Shown here: piece after piece, positions 55,956 to 64,000 of the stretch
Layout of the letters: each line of letters starts with the position of its first letter
Numbering within the stretch: the stretch's first letter is position 1
NCBI RefSeq assembly: GCF_008329535.1
Contig: NZ_NPKR01000009.1
Span: 62,001-126,000, forward strand
DNA length: 64,000 nt
Direction of reading: 5' to 3'
Origin: Mycolicibacterium sp. P1-18
Lineage (GTDB): Bacteria; Actinomycetota; Actinomycetes; Mycobacteriales; Mycobacteriaceae
Program-made: the position numbers and the translations under genes
Notes under the pieces: generated by a model
What the model was told of the DNA's origin: nothing
What the model saw: only the letters and a program-made list of their open reading frames with translations
Databases searched by the model: none

Positions 55956-58900
55956 GTGTTCGTCCTAGCCGATGGAGGCGACGACCGCGTCGTCTACAGC
56001 GCATCCGATCTCGCCGCCGCCGCCCGGTGCGAGTACGCGCTGCTGCGCGCCTTCGACGCGAAGCTCGGGCGCATCCCGAAGGTTGCCGTCGAAGACGAAC
56101 TGCTGGCCCGCACGTCCAGCCTCGGAGACGACCACGAGCGGCGACAACTCGACGACCTGCGCGCCGAGTTCGGCGACGTCACCGTCATCGGCCGGCCGTC
56201 CTACAGCGCCTCGGGGTTGCGCGCGGCCGCCGAGCAGACCACGCGGGCGGTACGGGACCGCGCACCGGTGGTGTACCAGGCGGCGATGTTCGACGGCCGC
56301 TTCGTGGGCTTCGCCGACTTCCTGGTCTTGGACGGCGACCGGTACGTGTTGCGCGACACCAAGCTGGCGCGGTCGGTCAAGGTCGAGGCCCTGCTGCAGC
56401 TCGCGGCGTACGCCGACACGCTGTCGCGCAGCGGCGTCCCGGTGGCCGACGAGGTCGAACTGGTCCTCGGCGACGGCGCCGTGTCCGCCTACCGGGTCGA
56501 CGAGCTGCTGCCCGTCTACCTGCCCCGGCGGGCGTCCCTGCAGCGCCTGCTCGACGAGCACCTGGCCCGCGGCCGGCCCGTCCGGTGGGACGACCAGGAC
56601 GTGCGGGCCTGCTTCCGCTGCCCGGAGTGCAGCGTCGAGGTCCGCGCCCACGACGACCTGCTGTTGGTCGCGGGCATGCGGGTGTCCCAGCGCGCCCGCC
56701 TGATCGACGCCGGGGTCACCACGGTGCACGACCTCGCCGAACTGGCCGCGCCGGTGCCGGAGCTGTCCGCGCGCACCACCACGGCGCTCGCCGCCCAGGC
56801 CCGGCTGCAGGTCGCCGAGCGGGTCGACGGCAAGCCGCCCTACGAGGTGCTCGACGCCCAGCCGCTCATGGTGCTGCCGGATGCGAACAAGGGCGACCTG
56901 TTCTTCGACTTCGAGGGCGACCCGCTGTGGACCCTCGACGGCCGCGAATGGGGTCTGGAGTACCTGTGGGGCGTGCTGACCCAGGCCGACGAGTTCACTC
57001 CGTACTGGGCGCACGACCGGCCCAGCGAGCGCCAGGCCCTCGTCGACTTCCTCGCCATGGTCCGCAAGCGCCTCAAGAAGTATCCGGGCATGCACGTCTA
57101 CCACTACGCCGCCTACGAGAAGAGCACCCTGCTGCGGCTGGCCGGGCGGTACGGCACCGGCGAGAACGACGTCGACGAACTGCTCCGCAACGGCGTGCTG
57201 GTCGACTTGTATCCGTTGGTGCGCAAGAGCATTCGCGTGGGCACCGAGAGCTACAGCATCAAGTACCTCGAGCCGCTGTACATGGGCAACGAGCTGCGCG
57301 ACGGCGCAGTGACCACCGCGACCGACTCGATCACGCAGTACGCGCGCTACTGCGCGCTGCGCGACGAGGGCAGGGACGACGACGCGCAGATCGTGCTCAA
57401 GGAGATTGAGGACTACAACCGCTACGACTGCCGGTCCACCCGGCGGCTGCGCGACTGGTTGGTGGCCAGGGCCATCGAATCGGAGGTCCCGCCGCGCGGC
57501 CCGCAACCCGTCCGGAACGAGGCCGCCGAGGAAGCCGTCGAGGTCGCCGACGCCCTCGAACGCCGGCTGATGCGGTTCGCCGGCGACGGCACCGAGCCAC
57601 GCACGCCCGAGCAGACGGTCGTCGCGATGGTGTCGGCCGCCCGCGGATACCACCAGCGGGAGGACAAGCCGTTCTGGTGGGCGCACTTCGACCGCGTCAA
57701 CAGTCCCGTCGACGAATGGGCCGGCGACGGCGACGTGTTCGTCGCCGACCGCCACGAGATCGTCGCCGACTGGCACCAGCCGCCGCGGGCGCGCAAGCCG
57801 CAGCGCCACGTCCGCCTCTTCGGCGAGATCGCCACCGGCGAACTGGGCCGCACCATGTACGCCCTCTACGAACCGCCGGCACCCGCGGGGTTCGCCGACG
57901 ACCCCGACCGGCGGGGGTTCGCCAGCGTCGAGGTGATCGGGTGCGACGACCCCGAGGCGCCCACGGAGGCGCTGATCGTGGAGAAGCAGCCCAAGGACGG
58001 CGAGGTGTTCGCCCAGGTGCCGTTCGCGCTGACGCCGGGACCGCCGATCTCCACCAAGCCGATGCGGGAGTCCATCGAGGCGACGGCGTCCCTGGTCGGC
58101 GCGGGCCTGCCGAACCTGCCCGCCGACCCGGTCGTCGACGTCCTGCTGCGACGTCCGCCGCGCACGGTCAGCGGCCGGCCACTGCCCCGCACCGGTGACG
58201 TCGCCGACGACGTCACCGCCACCCTGCTGGACCTCGACTCGTCGTACCTGGCGGTGCACGGGCCGCCGGGCACCGGCAAGACGTTCACCTCCGCGCAGGT
58301 GATCAGCCGGCTCGTCACCGACCACCACTGGCGCATCGGCGTGGTGGCGCAGTCGCACGCCGTGGTCGAGAATCTGCTGGGCTGCATCGTCGACGCGGGA
58401 GTGGATCCGGACCGGGTCGGCAAGAAGAAGAGCCCGAACGCGCCGTGGCGCGACGTCGCCGAGAAGGACTACGCGGCCTTCGTCGACGACCCCGCCGGCG
58501 GCGTGATCGGCGGCACCGCATGGGACTTCGCCAACGCCGGCCGGGTGCCGCGGGGCGCGCTCGACCTGCTGGTGATCGAGGAGGCCGGCCAGTACAGCCT
58601 GGCCAACACCATCGCGGTGGCCAGCGCCGCCAAGAATCTGCTTCTCCTCGGCGACCCGCAGCAGCTGCCGCAGGTCAGTCAGGGCACCCACCCCGAGCCC
58701 GTCGACCACTCGGCGCTGGGCTGGCTGGTGGACGGCCACCACACGCTGCCGCCCGAACGCGGCTACTTCCTCGAGTTCTCCTACCGCATGCACCCCGACG
58801 TGTGCGGGCCCGTGTCCCGGCTGTCCTACGACGGCCGCCTGCGCGCCAAGGACTCCGTCAGCGCGGCGCGGCGACTCGACGGCGTGATCCCCGGCGTCCG

Positions 58901-59381
58901 GCTTCTCGAGGTCGACCACGACGGAAACTCCACCGACAGTCCCGAGGAGGCCGACGCGATCGTCGCCGAGATCCAGGGGCTGCTCGGCCGGTCGTGGACC
59001 GACGGCGACGACACCGTGCCGCTGGACCAGGGGCACGTGCTGGTGGTCACCCCCTACAACGCCCAGGTGGTCACGCTGCGGCGCCGCCTGGATGCCGCCG
59101 GCCTGACCGACGTGCAGGTCGGCACGGTCGACAAGTTTCAGGGCCGGCAGGCGCCCGTGGTGTTCGTGTCGATGACGGCGTCGTCGGCCGACGACGTGCC
59201 ACGCGGAATCTCGTTCCTGCTCAATCGAAATCGATTGAACGTGGCGGTGAGCCGGGCCAAGTACGCGGCGGTCGTGGTGCGGTCGCGGCTGCTGACCGAC
59301 TACCTGCCGTCGACGCCCGACGGCCTGATCGAACTCGGCGCGTTCCTGTCGCTGGTGGCGTGTGATACACCCACGGAGTGA
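55956..59381 (+). CDS. TM0106-type RecB-like nuclease fused to SF1 helicase (Rv1251c-like)
   Basis: This is a 1141-residue protein. Residues about 1-230 form a RecB/PD-(D/E)xK-like nuclease region including DGDRYVLRDTKLARSVKVEA, and CFRCPEC (Cys219, 222, 225) may bind metal or an iron-sulfur cluster. A following RNase H-like domain (about 275-500) starts at LFFDFEGDP and ends at YNRYDCRSTRRLRDWL, as in TM0106 proteins. The C-terminal third is an SF1 UPF1/Dna2-like helicase with Walker A GPPGTGKT (from residue 769), IEEAGQ (875-880) and VDKFQGRQAPVV. This suggests nucleic-acid processing. GTG start 6 nt after TACAGT. Its stop overlaps the next gene (GTGA). Confidence 0.85.
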   Translation: MFVLADGGDDRVVYSASDLAAAARCEYALLRAFDAKLGRIPKVAVEDELLARTSSLGDDHERRQLDDLRAEFGDVTVIGRPSYSASGLRAAAEQTTRAVRDRAPVVYQAAMFDGRFVGFADFLVLDGDRYVLRDTKLARSVKVEALLQLAAYADTLSRSGVPVADEVELVLGDGAVSAYRVDELLPVYLPRRASLQRLLDEHLARGRPVRWDDQDVRACFRCPECSVEVRAHDDLLLVAGMRVSQRARLIDAGVTTVHDLAELAAPVPELSARTTTALAAQARLQVAERVDGKPPYEVLDAQPLMVLPDANKGDLFFDFEGDPLWTLDGREWGLEYLWGVLTQADEFTPYWAHDRPSERQALVDFLAMVRKRLKKYPGMHVYHYAAYEKSTLLRLAGRYGTGENDVDELLRNGVLVDLYPLVRKSIRVGTESYSIKYLEPLYMGNELRDGAVTTATDSITQYARYCALRDEGRDDDAQIVLKEIEDYNRYDCRSTRRLRDWLVARAIESEVPPRGPQPVRNEAAEEAVEVADALERRLMRFAGDGTEPRTPEQTVVAMVSAARGYHQREDKPFWWAHFDRVNSPVDEWAGDGDVFVADRHEIVADWHQPPRARKPQRHVRLFGEIATGELGRTMYALYEPPAPAGFADDPDRRGFASVEVIGCDDPEAPTEALIVEKQPKDGEVFAQVPFALTPGPPISTKPMRESIEATASLVGAGLPNLPADPVVDVLLRRPPRTVSGRPLPRTGDVADDVTATLLDLDSSYLAVHGPPGTGKTFTSAQVISRLVTDHHWRIGVVAQSHAVVENLLGCIVDAGVDPDRVGKKKSPNAPWRDVAEKDYAAFVDDPAGGVIGGTAWDFANAGRVPRGALDLLVIEEAGQYSLANTIAVASAAKNLLLLGDPQQLPQVSQGTHPEPVDHSALGWLVDGHHTLPPERGYFLEFSYRMHPDVCGPVSRLSYDGRLRAKDSVSAARRLDGVIPGVRLLEVDHDGNSTDSPEEADAIVAEIQGLLGRSWTDGDDTVPLDQGHVLVVTPYNAQVVTLRRRLDAAGLTDVQVGTVDKFQGRQAPVVFVSMTASSADDVPRGISFLLNRNRLNVAVSRAKYAAVVVRSRLLTDYLPSTPDGLIELGAFLSLVACDTPTE

Positions 59382-60736
59382 GTGACAGCCTGACCGACCA
59401 GCTCGCGGCGATCGTCGGCGCCAAGTACGTCAGCACCGATCCCGACGTGCTGGCCGGCCGTTGCGTGGACTACACGGGGCGCTACCGGGGTCGGGCGGCC
59501 GCACTGGTCCGGCCGGGCTCCGACGACGAGGTCGCCGCCGTGCTGCGGACCTGCCGCGACGCCGGTGCCTACGTCACCGTGCAGGGCGGGCGGACGTCGT
59601 TGGTCGCGGGCACCGTCCCCGAACACGCCGACGTGCTGCTCTCCACCGAACGGCTCTCGGCGGTCGGGGAGGTCGACGTCGTCGAGCGCCGCGTCCGCGC
59701 CGGCGCAGGCGCCACCCTGGCCGCCGTTCAGCGCGCCGCCACCGACGCGGGCCTGGTGTTCGGCGTCGACCTCGCCGCGCGCGACTCGGCGACCGTGGGC
59801 GGCATGGCGTCGACCAACGCGGGCGGCCTGCGGACCGTCCGTTACGGCAACATGGGCGAGCAGGTCCTCGGCTTGGAGGTGGCCCTCGTCGACGGGTCGG
59901 TGGTGCGCCGTCACAGCGAGGTGCGCAGCGACAACACCGGCTACGACCTGGCGTCGCTGTTCGTCGGCGCCGAGGGCACCCTGGGCGTGATCACCAGCCT
60001 CGACCTGCGGTTGCATCCCACTCCCGCACACCGCGTGACGGCGATCGCCGGCTTCGAGGACCTCGACGCGCTGCTCGCCGTGGGGCGCGAGTTCCGCGAC
60101 GTCGACGGCATCGCCGCGCTCGAACTGGTCGACGCCAGGGCCAGCGCGCTGACCGCCGAGCACGCCGGCGTCGGACCGGCCGTCGTCGGAGCGTGGCAGC
60201 TGCTGATCGAACTCGCCGGCGACGTCGACCTCACCGAGCGGTTGGCGGACCTGCTCTCCGACGCCGAGCTGACCGGCGAGCCGGCCGTGGGCGTCGACGC
60301 CGCGACGCAGTTCCGGCTCTGGCAGGTCCGCGAGGCCGTCGCCGACGTGCTGGGCGTCTACGGCCCGCCGCTGAAGTTCGACGTGTCCCTGCCGCTGTCG
60401 ACGGTCGCCGAGTTCGCCGCGGCGGCAACGTCGTTGGTCGCAGAGCACGCGCCGGACGCCATCCCCGTGCTGTTCGGCCACGTCGGCGAGGGCAACCTGC
60501 ACCTGAACCTGGTGCGGTGCACGCTCGACGCCGACCGCGAGCGAGCGCTGTACGCGGCGATGATGGCGCTGATCGCCGAGCACCGGGGCAACGTCAGCAG
60601 CGAGCACGGGGTCGGCACCCGCAAGCGGGACTACCTGACGATGTCGCGGACCGCCGCGGACGTCGCGGCGATGCGCGCACTGAAGGCGGCCTTCGACCCG
60701 GACGGCCGGCTGAACCCCGCGGTGCTGTTCGGCTGA
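59378..60736 (+). CDS. FAD-linked oxidase, D-2-hydroxyacid dehydrogenase-like
   Basis: This 452-residue FAD-binding PCMH protein has VQGGRTSLVAGTV and VGGMASTNAGGLRTVRYG in the FAD region and FGHVGEGNLHLNL plus SSEHGVGTRKRDYL in the C-terminal oxidase domain. The pattern fits D-2-hydroxyglutarate or D-lactate dehydrogenases. It is a diverged paralogue of the enzyme at 42621-43988. Its GTG overlaps the helicase stop (GTGA), so it is translationally coupled to a DNA-processing gene, an unusual partner with no obvious functional link. It ends one base from the convergent MFS gene. Confidence 0.8.
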   Translation: MSDSLTDQLAAIVGAKYVSTDPDVLAGRCVDYTGRYRGRAAALVRPGSDDEVAAVLRTCRDAGAYVTVQGGRTSLVAGTVPEHADVLLSTERLSAVGEVDVVERRVRAGAGATLAAVQRAATDAGLVFGVDLAARDSATVGGMASTNAGGLRTVRYGNMGEQVLGLEVALVDGSVVRRHSEVRSDNTGYDLASLFVGAEGTLGVITSLDLRLHPTPAHRVTAIAGFEDLDALLAVGREFRDVDGIAALELVDARASALTAEHAGVGPAVVGAWQLLIELAGDVDLTERLADLLSDAELTGEPAVGVDAATQFRLWQVREAVADVLGVYGPPLKFDVSLPLSTVAEFAAAATSLVAEHAPDAIPVLFGHVGEGNLHLNLVRCTLDADRERALYAAMMALIAEHRGNVSSEHGVGTRKRDYLTMSRTAADVAAMRALKAAFDPDGRLNPAVLFG

Positions 60737-60737
60737 G

Positions 60738-62834
60738 TCAGTCGCGGAAGCGCATCGAGTGCTTGCCGTAGGTCCCGGCGTCGTCGGCCGGCTGGTCGTC
60801 GCGGCGGGAATGCCGCCCCGGCGACGGGGCCGGCCACACCTCGTCGGCGACGTGGAAACCGTTGCGGCCCAGACCGATCGGCTCAGCAGGCGGCACGGGA
60901 ATCGAGACGTCCAACGGGTCGTCGAGGAGGTCACGCCACGGGGCGTGCCCGTTGCGGGCGGGGATGGGTTCCGGGGTGCGGTACGGCTCGCTGAGGCCGA
61001 TCAGTTCGGGCACCGTGTCGGGGTCGTGGTCGACATCGTCGAGATGGTCGTCGAGACGGTCGTCGAGATCACCGAGGGGCTCGTCGTCCATCAGGCTGTG
61101 CCACGTGTCGGCGGGGCCGGCGTGCCAGGTGTCGGCGGGCGCGGGCAGCGGATGCCCCACGGGCACGGCCAACGGCGAGGTGACACTGTCGTCGGCGGGC
61201 GTCGCGTCGCGCGCGAAGACGTCGGCGTGCCGCCGCACGGCGCGGTCGGGATCGTCCCACCCGCCGTCGTCGTCCTCGGCCGAGGACCAGTCGACCGTGT
61301 ACTCCACGTAGTCGTCGTCGTCGGCGAAGTAGTCGGGTTCGACCGGGACGGCGGGGGTCGACGGCCGATCCAGCGCGGCCCCGTCCCCGAAGCCCCGCAG
61401 GAACAGCGCCGCAATCACGCCGAACAGGGCGACGAAGGCGGGCAGCAGCAGCGAGCGCGACAGCGCCTCGGCGAACGGCGCGTGCAGGAAGGCCGGCAAC
61501 TGCGTCACGGCGGACTGCTGCCCCACCCCGGGATTCGCCTGGGCCGGCATCGCGGCGCTGATCTGGGCCGTCATCAGTGCGGCGATGCCCGCGCTGCCGA
61601 GGACGCTGCCGACCTGCCGGGTCGTGTTGTAGACCCCCGAGCCCGCGCCCGCGAGCCTGGGTGGCAGGTTGCGCGTGGCGGTGGCCGCCAGCGGTGACCA
61701 GATGAACGCCATCCCGACGCCCATGAGGGTCAGCGGCAGCTCGAGTCGCCAGATCGGCGTCGTCGGCGTCATCTCGAACGACAGCCAGGTCAGCGCGATG
61801 GCGACCGCCGAGAAGCCGAAACCGATGAGGGGTCGCGGATGGGTGCGGTCGACGAGCTTGCCGACGAAGGGCGCGAGCACCCCCGAGGCGATCGCCATCG
61901 GGGCCGTCAGAAGGGCCGACCGGGTGGGCGAGAGTCCGCACACCGCCTGGGCGTAGAACATCACCGGGACGATCATCGCCGTCACCGCGAAGCCGATGAC
62001 CGCGATGCCGAGGTTGGACAAGCTGAAGTCGTTGTCCCGGAAGATCCTCAGGGGGATCAGCGGCTCGCCGGTGTGCACCGCCTGCCAGTAGACGAACGCG
62101 CCCATCGCGACGACGCCCGCCACCAGGGTGGCCCAGATCCACGGCGCCCACTGGTGCGACTGACCCTCCTGCAGTGCGAACACGATCAGGAACAGGGCGA
62201 CGCCGGAGAGCAGCACGCCGATCACGTCGTACCCGTGCTTCTCGGTCGGCAGCACGGGGACGAAGATCAGCGCCAGGACCAGGCCCAGCACGCCGATGGG
62301 CACGTTGACGATGAAGATCCACTGCCAGCCCAACCCGTCGACCAGCACGCCACCGGCCAGCGGGCCCACCAGCGTCGCGACGCCGGCGGTGGCGCCCCAC
62401 ACGCTCAGCGCGACGCCGCGGCGCTCCGGCGGGAACACGCGAGTGATGGTCGACAGCGTTTGCGGGGTGAGCAGCGCCGCGCCGACGCCCTGAACAACGC
62501 GTGCGGCGACCAGCACCTCGATGCTGCCGGCCAGTCCGCACCACAGCGACGCCGCGGTGAAGGTCGCCAGCCCCACCAGGTAGAGGTTGCGGGGTCCGAA
62601 CCGGTCGCCGAGCCGGCCCGCGAGCAGCAGGGGCACCGCGTAGGCCAGTAGGTAGGCGCTGGTCACCCAGATGACCGCGTCGTAGTCGGCGTGCAGCGCG
62701 TCCATGATGGACGGATTGGCGACCGACACGATGGTGGCGTCGAGAAGGATCATGAAGAACCCGACCAGCAGCGCCCACAACGCGTGCCACGGGTTGTCGG
62801 TGCGGGGCCTGAGCAGGTCGCGCGCCGCCGTCAT
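60738..62834 (-). CDS. DHA2-family MFS efflux pump with long acidic tail (Rv1250-like)
   Basis: This is a 698-residue pump with a 14-helix EmrB/QacA core (about residues 15-490) including the LLDATIVSVANPSI helix 1 motif, GRLGDRFGPR loop and a GPLAGGVLVD motif C. The core is followed by about 200 cytoplasmic residues rich in Asp and Pro, with a short duplication (ADTWHAG then ADTWHS). The tail is absent in most DHA2 pumps and is predicted to be disordered. The ATG follows GAGG at 7 nt. It corresponds to Rv1250, which I recall as shorter (579). Substrates unknown, probably drugs or amphiphiles. Confidence 0.83.
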   Translation of the reverse strand: MTAARDLLRPRTDNPWHALWALLVGFFMILLDATIVSVANPSIMDALHADYDAVIWVTSAYLLAYAVPLLLAGRLGDRFGPRNLYLVGLATFTAASLWCGLAGSIEVLVAARVVQGVGAALLTPQTLSTITRVFPPERRGVALSVWGATAGVATLVGPLAGGVLVDGLGWQWIFIVNVPIGVLGLVLALIFVPVLPTEKHGYDVIGVLLSGVALFLIVFALQEGQSHQWAPWIWATLVAGVVAMGAFVYWQAVHTGEPLIPLRIFRDNDFSLSNLGIAVIGFAVTAMIVPVMFYAQAVCGLSPTRSALLTAPMAIASGVLAPFVGKLVDRTHPRPLIGFGFSAVAIALTWLSFEMTPTTPIWRLELPLTLMGVGMAFIWSPLAATATRNLPPRLAGAGSGVYNTTRQVGSVLGSAGIAALMTAQISAAMPAQANPGVGQQSAVTQLPAFLHAPFAEALSRSLLLPAFVALFGVIAALFLRGFGDGAALDRPSTPAVPVEPDYFADDDDYVEYTVDWSSAEDDDGGWDDPDRAVRRHADVFARDATPADDSVTSPLAVPVGHPLPAPADTWHAGPADTWHSLMDDEPLGDLDDRLDDHLDDVDHDPDTVPELIGLSEPYRTPEPIPARNGHAPWRDLLDDPLDVSIPVPPAEPIGLGRNGFHVADEVWPAPSPGRHSRRDDQPADDAGTYGKHSMRFRD

Positions 62835-62975
62835 CGGCGTGCCTCGAGCGCCGTGAGGGCGCGGGACATCGGTGGAGGGTTCATCGTCTGGGGCATCTGT
62901 CCGACCAAGCGTTGCGTAGCTAGGGAGCCGACGGTACGGATCGGTCCCATCGACGACAAGTCGGCCGACGGTGGG

Positions 62976-64000
62976 TCAGGCGGCCTCGGCCACCGCGCCC
63001 GCGGGTACGGCGTCGTCGCCGGACGGTGCCGTCGACCCCACCGCGAGCAGGGCCAGCAGCGCGATCACCGAGCCCACCGTCATCACCGCGGCGAGGGCCA
63101 GTTCGTCGTTGCCGAGCACGCCGACCAGCGGTGCCACGGCCGCGCCGAGGCCGAACTGGCCGGCACCGAGGAGCGCCGCCGCGGTGCCCGCCGCGTCGGG
63201 GTGCCTCGACAGGGCCACCGCCGGCGCGTTGGGGATGACGAAGCCCATCGCCGCGAGGATCGCCCACACGGGCAGCACGAAGGCGTAGATGCCCCCGACG
63301 CCGGCCACGGCCAGCCCGACGAAGACCACTCCGGCGACCACCGAGGCCGCCAGTGCCCACACGGTGATGGTCTGCGGCGTGAAGCGGCGCAGCAGCACCA
63401 CGTTGAACTGCGTGGCGCCGATCAAAGCGACGGCACCGGCGCCGAACACCAACGCGAAGCTCTGCTGGTCCAGGCCGTGCCGGCCCTGAAGGACGAACGA
63501 GGCGCCCGCGATGTAGGCGAACAGACCCGACATGCCGAGCGCCGCGACCAGCACCAGGATCACGAACCGGCGGTCGCGCAGCAGCTCGCCATAGGTACCG
63601 AGGATGCCGCGCACGCGCAACGGCCGACGGTGTGACACCGCCAGCGTCTCGGGAAGGGCGAGAGCCGCGAGCAGCAGGAGCAGTCCGGCCAGCACCACCA
63701 GCACGGCGAAGACCCAGTGCCAGGAGAAGCGCAGCAGTACGGCCGCGCCGAGGGACGGCGCGATCACCGGGGCCACGCCGAGCACCAGCATCAGCCGCGA
63801 CATCACCGTCGCCGCGGCGTTGCCGGAGAACAGGTCGCCGACGATGGCCAGCGCCACCACCATGGTCGCCGCCGCGCCGACGCCCTGCAGGCTCCGGGCG
63901 ATGCCCAGGACCGCGATGTTGGGCGCGAAGAGGCAGATCAGCGACGCCACCATGTGCAGCACGATCCCGGCCATCAGCGGCCGCCGCCGGCCCAGCGAAT
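62976..64000 (-). CDS. Bcr/CflA-family MFS drug pump, 5' end cut by the window
   Basis: At least 341 C-terminal residues are present. The frame stays open to the window edge, and the first codons read SLGRRRPLMAG, the loop 2-3 motif of MFS pumps, so the ATG at 63974 is internal and the true start lies beyond 64000. Helices 3-12 are visible, with ARSLQGVGAAATMVVALAIV (motif B-like), APVIAPSLGAAV (motif C) and a C-terminal VGSTAPSGDD tail. These fit the Bcr/CflA drug resistance group. It follows the other MFS pump with a 141-nt gap on the same strand. Confidence 0.78.
   Translation of the reverse strand, partial: SLGRRRPLMAGIVLHMVASLICLFAPNIAVLGIARSLQGVGAAATMVVALAIVGDLFSGNAAATVMSRLMLVLGVAPVIAPSLGAAVLLRFSWHWVFAVLVVLAGLLLLLAALALPETLAVSHRRPLRVRGILGTYGELLRDRRFVILVLVAALGMSGLFAYIAGASFVLQGRHGLDQQSFALVFGAGAVALIGATQFNVVLLRRFTPQTITVWALAASVVAGVVFVGLAVAGVGGIYAFVLPVWAILAAMGFVIPNAPAVALSRHPDAAGTAAALLGAGQFGLGAAVAPLVGVLGNDELALAAVMTVGSVIALLALLAVGSTAPSGDDAVPAGAVAEAA

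Noticed and set aside
62976..63974. Complete MFS gene starting at ATG 63974
   Set aside because: The frame is open through the window edge and encodes an MFS loop motif upstream of that ATG, so the gene is truncated by the window.
1..64000. tRNA, rRNA, CRISPR array, insertion sequence, prophage or origin
   Set aside because: No cloverleaf, repeat-spacer array, transposase, integrase or DnaA-box cluster was found on reading; small RNAs cannot be excluded without RNA data.

Overview
The window is GC-rich DNA with dense, short-spaced genes, many GTG starts and many ATGA/GTGA stop-start overlaps. It carries MmpS/MmpL, Lpr-type lipoproteins, a Ddn-like F420 nitroreductase, a CYP130-like P450 and a TcrXY-type two-component system. 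This points to a mycobacterium, most likely an environmental fast grower (Mycolicibacterium type), because it carries extra transport and catabolic genes. From memory of M. tuberculosis, 3.5-64 kb follows the Rv1283c-to-Rv1250 gene order in inverted orientation, broken by several inserted blocks. No tRNA, rRNA, CRISPR array, insertion sequence or phage gene was seen.

Layout. 0-3.4 kb: TcrXY-like sensor and regulator, divergent from an exported protein, then a small secreted protein. 3.5-8.9 kb: oppBCDA peptide importer. 8.9-13 kb: inserted alpha/beta hydrolase and two flavin monooxygenase-type genes. 13-18.3 kb: GMC oxidoreductase and an SbcCD-like ATPase/phosphoesterase pair. 18.4-23.8 kb: SixA-like phosphatase, lipoproteins lprB/lprC, and a heterodimeric ABC exporter with one degenerate ATP site. 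23.8-29.6 kb: a possible ribbon-helix-helix regulator, a small membrane protein, an AIM24 protein, an acyl-CoA synthetase, and copZ-copA behind a CsoR-like operator. 29.5-32.7 kb: Rv1264-like adenylate cyclase, a family 6 DNA glycosylase, a putative 2-oxoglutarate oxygenase and a HIT protein. 32.7-37.1 kb: a five-gene minus-strand operon, an ABC importer with two different permeases plus an ACMSD-like amidohydrolase. 37.2-44 kb: Ddn-like protein, LLM flavoenzyme, udgB, Tap-like efflux pump, lactate permease and an FAD-linked 2-hydroxyacid dehydrogenase. 44-50 kb: MmpL/MmpS with a divergent TetR, then CYP130-like P450 with its own TetR. 50-64 kb: sulfatase, acyltransferase, deaD, lprE, a nuclease-helicase fusion coupled to another FAD oxidase, a DHA2 MFS pump with a long acidic tail, and a truncated Bcr/CflA pump.

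Regulation. Eleven start codons lie 6-7 nt downstream of a TAnnnT -10 element, the spacing expected for leaderless mRNA. Several palindromes sit at promoters: a 42-bp one beside tcrX, a TetR-type one over the mmpS -35, a CsoR-type one over the copZ -10, and a 24-bp one ahead of the five-gene import operon that also contains a near-consensus CRP site. The best candidates for undescribed biology are that import/amidohydrolase operon, the HRD...H oxygenase, the possible RHH regulator with its operator repeats, the hookless SbcCD-like pair, and the micro-ORF that overlaps the oppB start. All ortholog names rest on recognition from memory and were not checked by database search.
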